Assembly (NCBI GenBank): GCA_020637815.1
Contig: JACKJS010000001.1
Coordinates: 248,001-312,000 of the forward strand
Source of the DNA: Hyphomicrobiaceae bacterium
GTDB taxonomy: Bacteria > Pseudomonadota > Alphaproteobacteria > Rhizobiales > Methyloligellaceae
Direction: 5' to 3'
DNA length: 64,000 bases
Shown: positions 25,426-34,165 of the stretch, piece by piece
Position numbering within the stretch: position 1 is the stretch's first letter
How the letters are laid out: each line of letters starts with the position of its first letter
Translations under genes and position numbers: made by a program
The notes under the pieces: generated by a model
Database searches by the model: none
Told to the model about the DNA's origin: nothing
What the model saw: the letters and a program-made list of their open reading frames with translations, nothing else

Positions 25426-26754
25426 TCAACCGTAGTGATAGACGGGGCGCCCGGCAACGAATGTCACGAGTGCGCGTCCCTCGAACCGCGCTTCGTCGAA
25501 CGGCGTGTTGGTGGACTTCGAGCGGAGGTCTTCGCGGGCGACGGTCCAGGGCATCTCCAGGTCGATCAGAACGAGGTCCGCGGGGGCGCCCTTGACCAAA
25601 CGTCCGCTGGACAGGCCCAAGAGTTCCGCTGGCCGCGCCGAGAGCGCGCTCAAGAGGCGGTGCAGCGTGACATCGCCGTTGTGGTAGAGGCGCAAGCCCG
25701 CGCCGAGCAAGGTCTCGAGTCCCACGGCACCGTCATTGGCTTCGGCGAAGGGCCGGCGCTTGCCTTCGGCGCCGCGCGGATCGTGCGCCGACACGATTAC
25801 GTCGATGTCGCCGCTCGCCACGCCTTCGACCATTGCGTTGCGGTCGTCTTCGGTCCGGAGCGGCGGCATCATTTTGAAGAACGTGCGGTAGGGACCGATA
25901 TCGTTTTCGTTCAGGGTCAAATGATTGATGCTGACGCCGCACGTGACGGGAAGGCCGCGCGCCTTGGCCGACCGGATCACGTCGAGGGAAGCGCGGCAGG
26001 AGATTTGCGCCGCATGGTAGCGCCCGCCCGTGAGTTCCACGAGGCGGATGTCCCGGTCCAGCACGATCGTTTCGGCTTCCGTGGGGATGCCGCGCAGGCC
26101 AAGCCGCGTGGCCACCTCACCCTCGTTCATGACGCCGCCTTCGGCGAGGGCCGGGTCTTCGAGATGATGAACGATCAGCGCGCCGTAGTCCTTGGCGTAA
26201 GCCAATACGTTACGCATGATCTTCGCGTTGGCGACGCTGCTCTTGCCGTTGGTGAAGGCGATGGCGCCCGCGTCCCGCAACAGTCCGAGTTCGGCCATGT
26301 CCTCGCCCTTCAGTTCGCGGGTCATGGCGGCCATGGGGTGGACCTGAACGAGAGCCGTGTCGCGCGCGCGGCGCAGCACGAAGTCGACCAGCGCCACGTC
26401 GTCGATTACCGGGTCCGTATTGGGCATGCAGCAAATGGTGGTGACGCCGCCGGCCGCCGCCGCGCTGCTCGCGGTCGCCAGCGTCTCGCGATGCTCGTGG
26501 CCGGGCTCTCCGCAGAACACCATCATGTCGATGAGGCCGGGTGCGATGGTCCGGCCGCCGCAGTCGAGCGACTCCGCGCCCTCGACCGATCCTTCCGTGA
26601 TGTGCATGCCGAGGTCGGCAATCGTGCCATTGGCGATGACGAGGCCGCCGAAGGCATCGAGGCCCGAGGCCGGATCGATCAGCCGCGCATTGACCAGCGC
26701 CAGCGGTTTGTGATGGGGGCGGTGGGCTGCTTCCGGTTCGTGTTCTGTGTCCAT
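25426..26754 (-). CDS. Dihydroorotase homologue without metal-binding histidines (pseudo-DHOase)
   Basis: A 442-residue amidohydrolase-fold protein usually annotated pyrC. The motif after IAPGLIDM should be D-x-H-x-H in an active dihydroorotase, but here it reads DMMVFCGEPGHEHRE, so both histidines are missing. A later metal-binding region reads YHAAQISCRASL rather than the usual H-x-S-T form. The rest of the fold is intact (GGVTTICCMPNTDPVIDD, VTCGVSINHLTLNENDIGPY, KGAPADLVLIDLE). By analogy with PyrC' of Pseudomonas it probably supports aspartate carbamoyltransferase, encoded 5 bases upstream, without catalysing the next step. An active PyrC is expected elsewhere. ATG 26754 is chosen; the longer reading overlaps pyrB. 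Confidence 0.85.
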   Translation of the reverse strand: MDTEHEPEAAHRPHHKPLALVNARLIDPASGLDAFGGLVIANGTIADLGMHITEGSVEGAESLDCGGRTIAPGLIDMMVFCGEPGHEHRETLATASSAAAAGGVTTICCMPNTDPVIDDVALVDFVLRRARDTALVQVHPMAAMTRELKGEDMAELGLLRDAGAIAFTNGKSSVANAKIMRNVLAYAKDYGALIVHHLEDPALAEGGVMNEGEVATRLGLRGIPTEAETIVLDRDIRLVELTGGRYHAAQISCRASLDVIRSAKARGLPVTCGVSINHLTLNENDIGPYRTFFKMMPPLRTEDDRNAMVEGVASGDIDVIVSAHDPRGAEGKRRPFAEANDGAVGLETLLGAGLRLYHNGDVTLHRLLSALSARPAELLGLSSGRLVKGAPADLVLIDLEMPWTVAREDLRSKSTNTPFDEARFEGRALVTFVAGRPVYHYG

Positions 26755-26759
26755 CGCGG

Positions 26760-27716
26760 TCACTCGTTCGGAAGGTGGCGCGCGAGCGCTTGCAGCACCG
26801 CCATGCGCACGGCGACGCCCATTTCGACCTGTTCGCGGATGACGCTGCGCGGTCCGTCGGCGGTCTGCGCGTCGATTTCTACGCCCCGGTTCATGGGGCC
26901 GGGATGCATCACGATAGCGTCGTCCTTGGCATAGGCGAGCTTTTCGGCATCGAGGCCGTAAAAGTGGAAATACTCGCGCTGGCTCGGGATCAAGCTCGAG
27001 ACCATGCGTTCGCGCTGGAGTCTGAGCATCATCACCACGTCCGCGTTGCGCAGGCCCTCCTGCATCGAGGTGAAGGCCTCGACGCCGAGCCGGTCCACGG
27101 CCTCGCCAAGGAGGGTCGAGGGGGCCACCACCCGCACCTGCGCTCCAAGCGTGTTGAGCGAGAGGATGTTCGACCGGGCGACTCGCGAATGCATGATGTC
27201 GCCGCAAATCGCGACGGTGAGGCCTTCGAAGCGTCCTTTGTGGCGACGGATCGTCATCGCATCCAGAAGCGCCTGGGTCGGATGTTCGTGGCTGCCGTCA
27301 CCGGCATTGATGACGGAGCAATCGACCTTTTGCGAGAGCAATTCCACCGCACCGGCGGCATGGTGGCGAACCACAAGGAGGTCGGGGCGCATGGCGTTGA
27401 GGGTGACGGCCGTGTCGATCAGCGTCTCGCCCTTCTTGATCGACGAGGTGGGGATCGACATGTTCATCACGTCGGCGCCGAGCCGCTTGCCCGCAAGTTC
27501 GAAAGAGCTTTGCGTCCGGGTCGAGGCTTCAAAGAATAGATTGATGAGCGTCCGGCCGCGCAAGACGTTGCTTTTCTTGTCGACCTGTCGGCTCTGCGCC
27601 GCCGCGGCTTCCGAAAGATCCAGCAACGACAGGATCTCGTCCCGCGTGAGACCTTCGATGCCCAGAAGGTGACGATGCGGAAATGCTGGGGTAGGGGCTT
27701 CAGCCGCGATGCTCAT
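26760..27716 (-). CDS. pyrB: Aspartate carbamoyltransferase catalytic subunit
   Basis: A 318-residue enzyme joining carbamoyl phosphate and aspartate in pyrimidine synthesis. INLFFEASTRTQSSFELAGK holds the carbamoyl-phosphate loop S-T-R-T. DGSHEHPTQALLDAMTIRRH and HPGPMNRGVEID are the other conserved segments. MSIAAEAP at 27716 is taken as start; an upstream in-frame ATG adds 13 unlikely residues. It is first in the run pyrB, pseudo-pyrC, plsY, dprA. No regulatory chain gene (pyrI) is nearby, consistent with the PyrB-PyrC' type of complex. Confidence 0.95.
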   Translation of the reverse strand: MSIAAEAPTPAFPHRHLLGIEGLTRDEILSLLDLSEAAAAQSRQVDKKSNVLRGRTLINLFFEASTRTQSSFELAGKRLGADVMNMSIPTSSIKKGETLIDTAVTLNAMRPDLLVVRHHAAGAVELLSQKVDCSVINAGDGSHEHPTQALLDAMTIRRHKGRFEGLTVAICGDIMHSRVARSNILSLNTLGAQVRVVAPSTLLGEAVDRLGVEAFTSMQEGLRNADVVMMLRLQRERMVSSLIPSQREYFHFYGLDAEKLAYAKDDAIVMHPGPMNRGVEIDAQTADGPRSVIREQVEMGVAVRMAVLQALARHLPNE

Positions 27717-28064
27717 TGAAGGGCACTGTATAGGCTCGCACCGCGAAAGCTTCAAGCGTGGGCCGGCCCGCGACCGCCGCAGCCGCCGGTTGTCGACAAA
27801 GACCAGGACGGAGAGGCGTATCGCACCGTTGAATCAATGCACTGAGCTCGAGAGCTGTGCTCCGGACCGAAGTGCGTCATAGGCGTCATACCCCGCGGCA
27901 GACCTTGTCAAAAAGGGGGCAAGCCCAATAGCCTTAGTCTAAGGCGAATCGTTCGTCGGCCGAAGCGCGTGGGCCTCGGTGATCGCGCCGGACGGGCCTG
28001 ATCTTGTTGGACTTGAGCGTTTTCGTGGCCACTGGCCGTTTGCGGCAAATGGGAGCGCAAATCC
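27717..28064. other. Intergenic region between pyrB and DUF5993, no gene seen
   Basis: Two operons diverge from here. GCCTTA-GTC-TAAGGC (27931-27945) is a perfect 6-bp stem with a 3-base loop. An in-frame reading on the plus strand through 28004-28258 is an artefact of the DUF5993 gene in another frame. No clear promoter boxes were identified. Confidence 0.5.
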
Positions 28065-28220
28065 ATGATGAGCTTGCCTTTTGTTCTGTTCGCGTGCGCG
28101 ATTGGGGCTGCATGGATGCGTCAGCGCGGCGTGTCCCTGGGCTTCTGGCTCATCGGCCTGGTCACAATGTTGATCCTATTCCGGGTCCATGTCACCGAGG
28201 TGTTGAGCATTCAGCTCTGA
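28065..28220 (+). CDS. DUF5993 small membrane protein upstream of DsbB-like gene
   Basis: A 51-residue reading frame that automated length cut-offs easily miss. It starts with two consecutive ATGs (28065 and 28068). It has two hydrophobic helices (SLPFVLFACAIGAAWM and GFWLIGLVTMLILF) joined by a short RQRG turn, then RVHVTEVLSIQL. This is the shape of DUF5993 proteins, which I know from immediately upstream of DsbB-like genes. The stop lies 10 bases before the next start, with a GGAG ribosome site between. A role as a small partner of the disulfide-forming enzyme is inference. Confidence 0.75.
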   Translation: MMSLPFVLFACAIGAAWMRQRGVSLGFWLIGLVTMLILFRVHVTEVLSIQL

Positions 28221-28230
28221 GGAGACGTCC

Positions 28231-28785
28231 GTGTCCGCCGAACTGTCGAAGCTGTTGAATACGCTTGGGCTGCTCGCCATCGGCACGGTGCTGACGATGG
28301 CATTCATCGATCAGGTTTGGTTCGGCGAACTGCCTTGCCCGTTATGCATCCTGCAGCGCGCGGGTTTGATCGCCGCGGGTTGCGGCATCGCCCTCAATAT
28401 CGTCTTCGGTCCGAAGCCGAGCCATTACGGGCTCGCGATCATCGGCGCAGTGGCGAGCGCGGGAATTTCGATCAGGCAGATTCTGCTCCACGTCGTTCCC
28501 GGCACCGGCTTCTACGGTCCCGATGTGCTCGGGCTTCATCTCTACACCTGGGCGTTTCTGTTTGCCGTCGCGATCGTGCTCGGCAGCGCGATCATGCTTC
28601 TGAGCGACCGGCAGTTCTCTCAGGTCCAGCCGTCGTCCGGACGGCTGAAGGCGCTGCCCCTTACGGCGGTCCTGCTGTTCCTGATTTTGACCATCGCCAA
28701 CATCTTCTCGACGGTGGCGCTGTGCGGCGGTGGGCTCTGTCCCGAAGAGCCGGACGACTACGAGCTGTTTTCCATTAACGATTAG
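28231..28785 (+). CDS. dsbB: DsbB family disulfide bond formation protein
   Basis: A 184-residue inner-membrane protein with four helices. DsbB-type enzymes pass electrons from periplasmic thiol oxidases to quinone. The first redox pair is CPLC in ELPCPLCILQRAGLIAAG. The second Cys pair is near the C-terminus in ALCGGGLCPEEPDDYELF, further along than in E. coli DsbB, as in the DsbI/DsbB-like subgroup. The start is GTG 28231, preceded by a GGAG ribosome site. It is coupled to the DUF5993 gene. Confidence 0.88.
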   Translation: MSAELSKLLNTLGLLAIGTVLTMAFIDQVWFGELPCPLCILQRAGLIAAGCGIALNIVFGPKPSHYGLAIIGAVASAGISIRQILLHVVPGTGFYGPDVLGLHLYTWAFLFAVAIVLGSAIMLLSDRQFSQVQPSSGRLKALPLTAVLLFLILTIANIFSTVALCGGGLCPEEPDDYELFSIND

Positions 28786-28794
28786 GATTGCTCC

Positions 28795-29277
28795 TTAGCG
28801 GGGAGTGGTCCCGAGAGCCTTCAAGCGGTCGAGAGCGCCTTGCAGGATGTAGGCCGCGGCCATGCGGTCGATCACCTCGGCACGGCGCTTTCTGGAGGCG
28901 TCGGCCTCGATCAGGTGCCGCTCCACGGCCGCCGTCGAAAGGCGCTCGTCCCAAAACGTCATGGGAAGGTCCACATGGGCGGCAAGGTTCCGGGCAAAGG
29001 CCCGTGTGGACTGCGCGCGCGGTCCTTCGGACCCGTCGAGATTGAGGGGGAGGCCGATCACGAGGCCACCCACGCCCTCTTTGGCCACGATCTCCGCGAT
29101 AGCCTTGGCGTCGGCAGTGAATTTTGTCCGGCGCAATGTCTCGTAGGGTGTGGCGATGGCGCGGGTCACGTCCGACAGCGCGAGACCGATCGTCTTCGTT
29201 CCCAAATCGAAGCCGAGAAGACGCGCGTGAGGCTGTAGCTTCGACGGCAAGTCTTCGATAGGAAGAGGTGGAACCAT
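28795..29277 (-). CDS. ruvX: RuvX / YqgF, putative pre-16S rRNA nuclease
   Basis: A 160-residue RNase H-fold protein. LLGFDLGTKTIGLALSDVTR holds the first catalytic Asp. GLVIGLPLNLDGSEGPRAQS and FWDERLSTAAVERHLIEADA (with Asp and Glu) and the terminal AAAYILQGALDRL complete the family pattern. YqgF is thought to act in 16S rRNA 5'-end maturation, although it was first named as a Holliday junction resolvase. It is transcribed divergently from the UPF0173 gene. Confidence 0.93.
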   Translation of the reverse strand: MVPPLPIEDLPSKLQPHARLLGFDLGTKTIGLALSDVTRAIATPYETLRRTKFTADAKAIAEIVAKEGVGGLVIGLPLNLDGSEGPRAQSTRAFARNLAAHVDLPMTFWDERLSTAAVERHLIEADASRKRRAEVIDRMAAAYILQGALDRLKALGTTPR

Positions 29278-29321
29278 AGTCTTAAAGGTCCGGTCTACAG
29301 GGTCACGCGAGAGGTGAGACG

Positions 29322-30023
29322 ATGAAGATTACGTGGTTTGGCCATTCTTGTTTTCGTGTTGAGCTGGGCGCAAGCCGCATCCTGATCGATCCGTTTCTGA
29401 CCGGCAATCCCACCTTCGAAAAGGCAGGCATTCCCGAAATCGACGTCGTCGACGGTGCGACCCATGTGGCGCTGACCCACGGTCATGAAGATCACCTCGG
29501 CGATAGCGTCAAGATTTGCAAGGAAACGGGGGCCACGCTGCTCGCGGTGCACGAACTCGCCACCTATCTCGCCGGCCACGGGGTCGACAAGATCGATCCG
29601 GGCAACACGGGCGGTCTGTTGCCGCACCAGGACTTCGACCTGACTTTCGTGCAGGCGCTCCATTCGGCCTCGAATATGGTGGATGGACGGCCCGTCTATC
29701 TCGGCAATCCGTGCGGGCTCGTGATCGCCGCCAAGGGGGGAAAGACGCTCTACCATATGGGCGACACGGATATCTTCTCGGACATGGCGCTCATCAACGA
29801 GTTGCACGAGCCGCAGATCGGGATCGTGCCCATCGGCGACCGCTACACGATGGGGGCCAAGGCCGCCGCTCTGGCCTGCAAGCGGTTCTTCGATTTCGAC
29901 ACGGTGGTGCCCTGTCATTATGGGACCTTCCCGATCATCGACCCGACCGCCGACAAGTTCGTGGCGGCCATGGGGGATCACGAGGTGCTCGTGCCCGAAG
30001 TCGGCGTTCCCTTCGACGCCTAG
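29322..30023 (+). CDS. Metal-dependent hydrolase, UPF0173 (metallo-beta-lactamase fold)
   Basis: A 233-residue cytosolic protein. MKITWFGHSCFRVELGASRI and ALTHGHEDHLGDSVKICKET show the H-x-H-x-D-H zinc motif. GDTDIFSDMALINELHEPQI and VVPCHYGTFPIIDPTADKFV complete the UPF0173 pattern and length. The physiological substrate is not known. It starts 44 bases from the divergent ruvX gene and precedes gatC by 118 bases. Confidence 0.92.
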   Translation: MKITWFGHSCFRVELGASRILIDPFLTGNPTFEKAGIPEIDVVDGATHVALTHGHEDHLGDSVKICKETGATLLAVHELATYLAGHGVDKIDPGNTGGLLPHQDFDLTFVQALHSASNMVDGRPVYLGNPCGLVIAAKGGKTLYHMGDTDIFSDMALINELHEPQIGIVPIGDRYTMGAKAAALACKRFFDFDTVVPCHYGTFPIIDPTADKFVAAMGDHEVLVPEVGVPFDA

Positions 30024-30141
30024 CGCCGAAGAACCTTCATGATTTCGCCCGGTTGCCGCTCCGTCGGGGCGGTGCTACAGGGATTGCCCCGGATTCAACC
30101 GTCCTCCCAGCCATTTAGCCTCAGGGCCCACGACCAAACCC

Positions 30142-30429
30142 ATGTCTGTCGATCGCGCCACAGTCCTTCGTATCGCTCGTCTCGCCCGCGTCGCCATCAC
30201 CGATGAGGAGGCGCAACGGCTCGAGTCGGAGCTTTCCGGCATTCTGGACTGGGTTGCGCAACTGGACGAACTCGACACGGCCAATGTGGAGCCCATGACG
30301 CGGGTGGAGGCCATGACCATGAAGATGCGCAAGGACGAGGTGACCGACGGATTCTGCGCCGACGACATCGTCAAGAACGCGCCGGAAGAAGACGATCATT
30401 ATTTCGTCGTTCCGAAAATCGTTGAGTAG
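30142..30429 (+). CDS. gatC: Asp-tRNA(Asn)/Glu-tRNA(Gln) amidotransferase subunit C
   Basis: A 95-residue subunit that stabilises the GatCAB complex, which converts misacylated Glu-tRNA(Gln) and Asp-tRNA(Asn) to the correct forms. VLRIARLARVAITDEEAQRL, DWVAQLDELDTANVEPMTRV and MRKDEVTDGFCADDIVKNAP are the family's features. The last residues EDDHYFVVPKIVE are the usual C-terminus. It lies 6 bases before gatA. Confidence 0.96.
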   Translation: MSVDRATVLRIARLARVAITDEEAQRLESELSGILDWVAQLDELDTANVEPMTRVEAMTMKMRKDEVTDGFCADDIVKNAPEEDDHYFVVPKIVE

Positions 30430-30435
30430 ACCATC

Positions 30436-31923
30436 GTGACGGACCTCACAGACCTGACCATTTCCGATGCCCGCGAGGGCCTTGCCGCCAAATCGTTCTC
30501 GGCGGTCGAGTTGACAGAGGCACATCTCGCGGCGATCGAGGCGGCGAATCTCGCCCTCAACGCCTATGTGCTGACGACGCCCGAGCGCGCGATCGACATG
30601 GCGAAGGCGAGCGATGCGCGCATCGCCAAGGGAAAGGCGGGGAAGCTCGAGGGCATTCCGCTCGGCATCAAGGATCTCTTCTGCACGAAGGACGTGCGCA
30701 CGACCGCGTGTTCGCACATCCTCGATGGTTTCACGCCGCCTTACGAGTCGACCGTGACGTCCAATCTCTGGAATGCCGGCGCGGTGATGCTCGGCAAGCT
30801 CAATAACGACGAATTCGCCATGGGCTCGTCCAACGAGACGAGCTTCTACGGCGAGGTGGTCAATCCCTGGCGGCGCAAAGGCTCCGATGCGCCATTGGTG
30901 CCGGGCGGCTCCTCGGGCGGATCGTCTGCTGCGGTCGCCGCGCGGCTCTGCCTTGGCGCCACGGCGACAGATACGGGCGGCTCGATCCGCCAGCCTGCGG
31001 CGTTCACGGGCACCGTCGGCCTGAAGCCGACCTATGGGCGTTGTTCGCGCTGGGGCATCGTCGCGTTCGCCTCGTCGCTCGACCAGGCCGGTCCGATCGC
31101 GCGCACGGTGCGCGATGCCGCCATCATGCTCGGCGCCATGGCCGGTCACGATCCGAAGGATACGACATGCGCCGATCTGCCGGTTCCGGATTTCGAGGCG
31201 GTGCTCGGTCAGGGTGTGAAGGGGCTGACTATCGGTATTCCCAAGGAATACCGTGTCGAAGGCATGGCGCCTGAGATCGAGGCGCTATGGCAACAGGGCA
31301 TCGCCTGGCTGACGGAGGCCGGAGCCACGGTCAAGGATGTGAGCCTGCCGCACACGAAATACGCTCTGCCGTCCTACTACATCGTCGCGCCCGCCGAGGC
31401 CTCTTCGAACCTCGCCCGTTATGACGGCGTCCGGTACGGATTGCGCGAACCCGGTAAGGACGTGATCTCGATGTACGAGAACACGCGCGAGGCCGGCTTC
31501 GGCGCCGAGGTGAAGCGGCGTGTGCTGATCGGCACCTATGTTCTTTCCGCGGGATATTACGACGCCTACTATTTGAAGGCGCAAAAAGTACGCACACTGA
31601 TCAAGCGGGACTTCGATCAGGTGTTCGAAAGCGTGGATGCGATCCTGACGCCGACGACGCCGGGACCTGCCTTCGCGGCAGGCGAGAAATCGGGCGATCC
31701 GCTCGAGATGTATTTGAACGACATCTTCACGGTGACCGTGAATATGGCGGGACTTCCGGGCCTTTCGGTGCCTGCCGGGCTGTCCTCCGAAGGGACGCCG
31801 CTCGGACTTCAGGTGATCGGACGCGCCTTCGACGAAGAGACGCTGCTGCGTGTTGGCCAGGCCATCGAGGATGCGGCGGGCGTCATGGTCAAACCTCAGG
31901 ATTGGTGGAGCACACACGCATGA
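30436..31923 (+). CDS. gatA: Asp-tRNA(Asn)/Glu-tRNA(Gln) amidotransferase subunit A
   Basis: A 495-residue amidase that releases ammonia from glutamine for transamidation. The Ser-cisSer-Lys triad is visible: Lys in GIPLGIKDLFCTKD, cis-Ser in VPGGSSGGSSAAVAARLC and the nucleophile Ser in DTGGSIRQPAAFTG. The start is GTG 30436. The stop overlaps the start of the next gene by 4 bases (ATGA), so the RidA gene is translationally coupled. Confidence 0.97.
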   Translation: MTDLTDLTISDAREGLAAKSFSAVELTEAHLAAIEAANLALNAYVLTTPERAIDMAKASDARIAKGKAGKLEGIPLGIKDLFCTKDVRTTACSHILDGFTPPYESTVTSNLWNAGAVMLGKLNNDEFAMGSSNETSFYGEVVNPWRRKGSDAPLVPGGSSGGSSAAVAARLCLGATATDTGGSIRQPAAFTGTVGLKPTYGRCSRWGIVAFASSLDQAGPIARTVRDAAIMLGAMAGHDPKDTTCADLPVPDFEAVLGQGVKGLTIGIPKEYRVEGMAPEIEALWQQGIAWLTEAGATVKDVSLPHTKYALPSYYIVAPAEASSNLARYDGVRYGLREPGKDVISMYENTREAGFGAEVKRRVLIGTYVLSAGYYDAYYLKAQKVRTLIKRDFDQVFESVDAILTPTTPGPAFAAGEKSGDPLEMYLNDIFTVTVNMAGLPGLSVPAGLSSEGTPLGLQVIGRAFDEETLLRVGQAIEDAAGVMVKPQDWWSTHA

Positions 31924-32315
31924 ACCGGCATCTAATCTCTTCTGGCAGTCCCTACGAGCCGATTATCGGTTTCTCGCGCGCTGTTCGCGTGGGCAATCTC
32001 ATTTCTGTCTCGGGTACGACCGCGGCATCCGGCGGAAAGCCGGTTGCGGTCGGCGATGCCGCCGCGCAGACGCGCGCGATTCTCGAGACGATCGCGGGCG
32101 CGCTGGCTCAGGCTGGGGCAAGCGTCAAGCATGTGGTCCGCACGCGCATCTATCTTGCCAATATTTCGGATTTCGATGCGGTCGGCCGCGTGCACGGGGA
32201 AGTCTTCGGCGAAATTCGCCCGGCCAACACGACGTTCCAGGTCGCAGCGTTCCCGAACCCGGACTGGCTGGTCGAGATCGAGGCCGATGCGGTGATCGAC
32301 GAGGGGGCCGATTAG
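31920..32315 (+). CDS. RidA family protein inside the gatCAB operon
   Basis: A 131-residue YjgF-fold protein. YEPIIGFSRAVRVGNLISVS, then GTTAASGG, the segment VKHVVRTRIYLANISDFDAV (with a candidate catalytic Arg), and VAAFPNPDWLVEIEADAVID are clear family signatures. The enzyme class deaminates reactive imines and enamines; substrate preference cannot be read. ATG 31920 overlaps the gatA stop (ATGA). It differs from the RidA protein at 10148..10612 and is closer to the Rid groups with the Arg retained. Confidence 0.9.
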   Translation: MNRHLISSGSPYEPIIGFSRAVRVGNLISVSGTTAASGGKPVAVGDAAAQTRAILETIAGALAQAGASVKHVVRTRIYLANISDFDAVGRVHGEVFGEIRPANTTFQVAAFPNPDWLVEIEADAVIDEGAD

Positions 32316-32325
32316 GGAGGGCACC

Positions 32326-32637
32326 ATGGCGACGCGTAACGCACAGAATTGCCAAAACATGGATGAGGTCCGCGTCGAGATCGACCGGATCGATGAAAAG
32401 ATGGTGGATCTGATCTGCGAGCGCTTCGCCTATGTGGACCGGGCTTGGCAGCTCAAAAGGTCTCCGGCCGACGCCACGGTCCCGTGGCGTATCCAGCAGG
32501 TTATCGACAAGGTGCGGGCGCGGGCGGAGAAAAACGACCTGCCGCCGGAACTCGTCGAGGCGCTTTGGCGTCAAATGATCGGCTGGTTCATCCAGTATGA
32601 GGAAGAAAATCTCCGCGGTGCGGGGCAAAAGGAGTAG
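32326..32637 (+). CDS. AroQ-type chorismate mutase
   Basis: A 103-residue single-domain helical protein. Chorismate mutase makes prephenate for phenylalanine and tyrosine. VRVEIDRIDEKMVDLICERF, the following RAWQLKRSP and RIQQVIDKVRARAEKN with ALWRQMIGWFIQYEEE fit the AroQ three-helix pattern with its Arg and Lys active-site positions. Single-domain mutases of this type in some bacteria work in salicylate/pyochelin-like pathways as isochorismate-pyruvate lyases; no such cluster is seen here. It sits between the RidA gene and gatB, an unusual place. Confidence 0.85.
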   Translation: MATRNAQNCQNMDEVRVEIDRIDEKMVDLICERFAYVDRAWQLKRSPADATVPWRIQQVIDKVRARAEKNDLPPELVEALWRQMIGWFIQYEEENLRGAGQKE

Positions 32638-32671
32638 CGGTTCCTCCAAGGACGCTTAGTTGGACGCCAAG

Positions 32672-34144
32672 ATGGACGCCAAATCGGAAAATTCGAACCT
32701 CATTGCCGGCGACACTGGGGATTGGGAAGTGGTGATCGGCATGGAAGTCCATGCGCAGGTCACGTCCAACGCCAAATTGTTTTCGGGTGCATCGACCGAG
32801 TTTGGCGGCGATCCGAATTCCCATGTCAGCTTGGTGGACGCGGCCATGCCCGGCATGCTGCCCGTCATTAACGAGACTTGCGTGGCGCAGGCGGTGCGTA
32901 CCGGCCTCGGTCTGAAGGCGGAGATCAATCTCTATTCGGTGTTCGACCGGAAGAACTATTTCTATCCGGATCTGCCGCAGGGCTATCAGATCAGCCAGTA
33001 CAAGAATCCGATCGTGGGCGAGGGCGAGGTCATCGTCGATCTCCTCAGCGGCGAACGGGTGATCGTCGGCATCGAGCGGCTGCATCTGGAGCAGGACGCG
33101 GGCAAGAGCCTGCACGACCAGCATCCGCAGAACTCCTATGTCGACCTCAACCGGTCCGGCGTCGCGCTGATGGAGATCGTGTCGAAGCCGGACTTGCGTT
33201 CGTCCGAGCAGGCAAAAGCCTATGTCTCGAAGCTGCGGACGATCCTGCGTTATCTTGGTACCTGCGACGGCAATATGGAGCAGGGGTCGTTGCGCGCCGA
33301 CGTGAACGTCTCGGTGCGGCGTCCGGGCGATGAATTCGGCACGCGCTGCGAAATCAAGAACGTCAACTCGATCCGCTTCATCGGCCAGGCCATCGAGTAC
33401 GAGGCGCGCCGTCAGATCGAGATCATCGAGGACGGCGGGACGATCGATCAGGAGACCCGCCTGTTCGACGCGAAGACCGGCGAGACGCGGTCCATGCGCT
33501 CGAAGGAAGAGGCTCACGACTACCGCTACTTCCCGGACCCGGACTTGCTGCCGCTCGAACTCAGCCAGGAATTTGTCGACGAGATCGCGGCGAGCTTGCC
33601 GGAGCTTCCAGACGAGAAGCGCGCCCGCTTCATAGCCGACTATGGCCTCACGCCCTATGACGCCGACGTGCTCGTGTCGGAGCGCGAAAGCGTCGATTAC
33701 TTCGAAGAGGTGGCTACGGGTCGCGATGCCAAGCAGGCCGCGAACTGGGTCATCAACGAGCTGTTCGGGCGGCTGAACAAGGAAGGGCTGACCATCGGCG
33801 ACGGCCCCATCTCGTCGGCCCAGCTCGGCGGGATCGTCGATCTCATCAAAGACGGGACGATTTCGGGCAAGATTGCCAAGGACGTGTTCGACATCGTCTG
33901 GACCGAGGGCGGCGATCCGGCGGAGATTGTCGAGAAGCGCGGCCTGAAGCAGGTGACCGACACCGGAGCCATCGAGAAGGCGGTCGACGAGGTCATGGCA
34001 GCGAACCCGGATAAGGTCGCACAGGCCAAGGAGAAGCCTGCGCTGGCTGGCTGGTTCGTCGGCCAGGTGATGAAGGCGACCGGCGGCAAGGCGAGCCCGC
34101 AGGCCGTCAACGCGCTTCTCAAGTCGAAGCTCGGCATCGAGTAG
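32672..34144 (+). CDS. gatB: Asp-tRNA(Asn)/Glu-tRNA(Gln) amidotransferase subunit B
   Basis: A 490-residue subunit that binds the tRNA and phosphorylates the carboxylate for amidation. WEVVIGMEVHAQVTSNAKLF, KNYFYPDLPQGYQISQYKNP and DLNRSGVALMEIVSKPDL are GatB signatures, and the Yqey-like C-terminal domain ends with the usual AVNALLKSKLGIE. ATG 32672 is preferred; a TTG four codons upstream is possible. It is separated from gatA by the RidA and chorismate mutase genes. Confidence 0.97.
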   Translation: MDAKSENSNLIAGDTGDWEVVIGMEVHAQVTSNAKLFSGASTEFGGDPNSHVSLVDAAMPGMLPVINETCVAQAVRTGLGLKAEINLYSVFDRKNYFYPDLPQGYQISQYKNPIVGEGEVIVDLLSGERVIVGIERLHLEQDAGKSLHDQHPQNSYVDLNRSGVALMEIVSKPDLRSSEQAKAYVSKLRTILRYLGTCDGNMEQGSLRADVNVSVRRPGDEFGTRCEIKNVNSIRFIGQAIEYEARRQIEIIEDGGTIDQETRLFDAKTGETRSMRSKEEAHDYRYFPDPDLLPLELSQEFVDEIAASLPELPDEKRARFIADYGLTPYDADVLVSERESVDYFEEVATGRDAKQAANWVINELFGRLNKEGLTIGDGPISSAQLGGIVDLIKDGTISGKIAKDVFDIVWTEGGDPAEIVEKRGLKQVTDTGAIEKAVDEVMAANPDKVAQAKEKPALAGWFVGQVMKATGGKASPQAVNALLKSKLGIE

Positions 34145-34165
34145 CGCGCGGTCGCACGTCGACAC

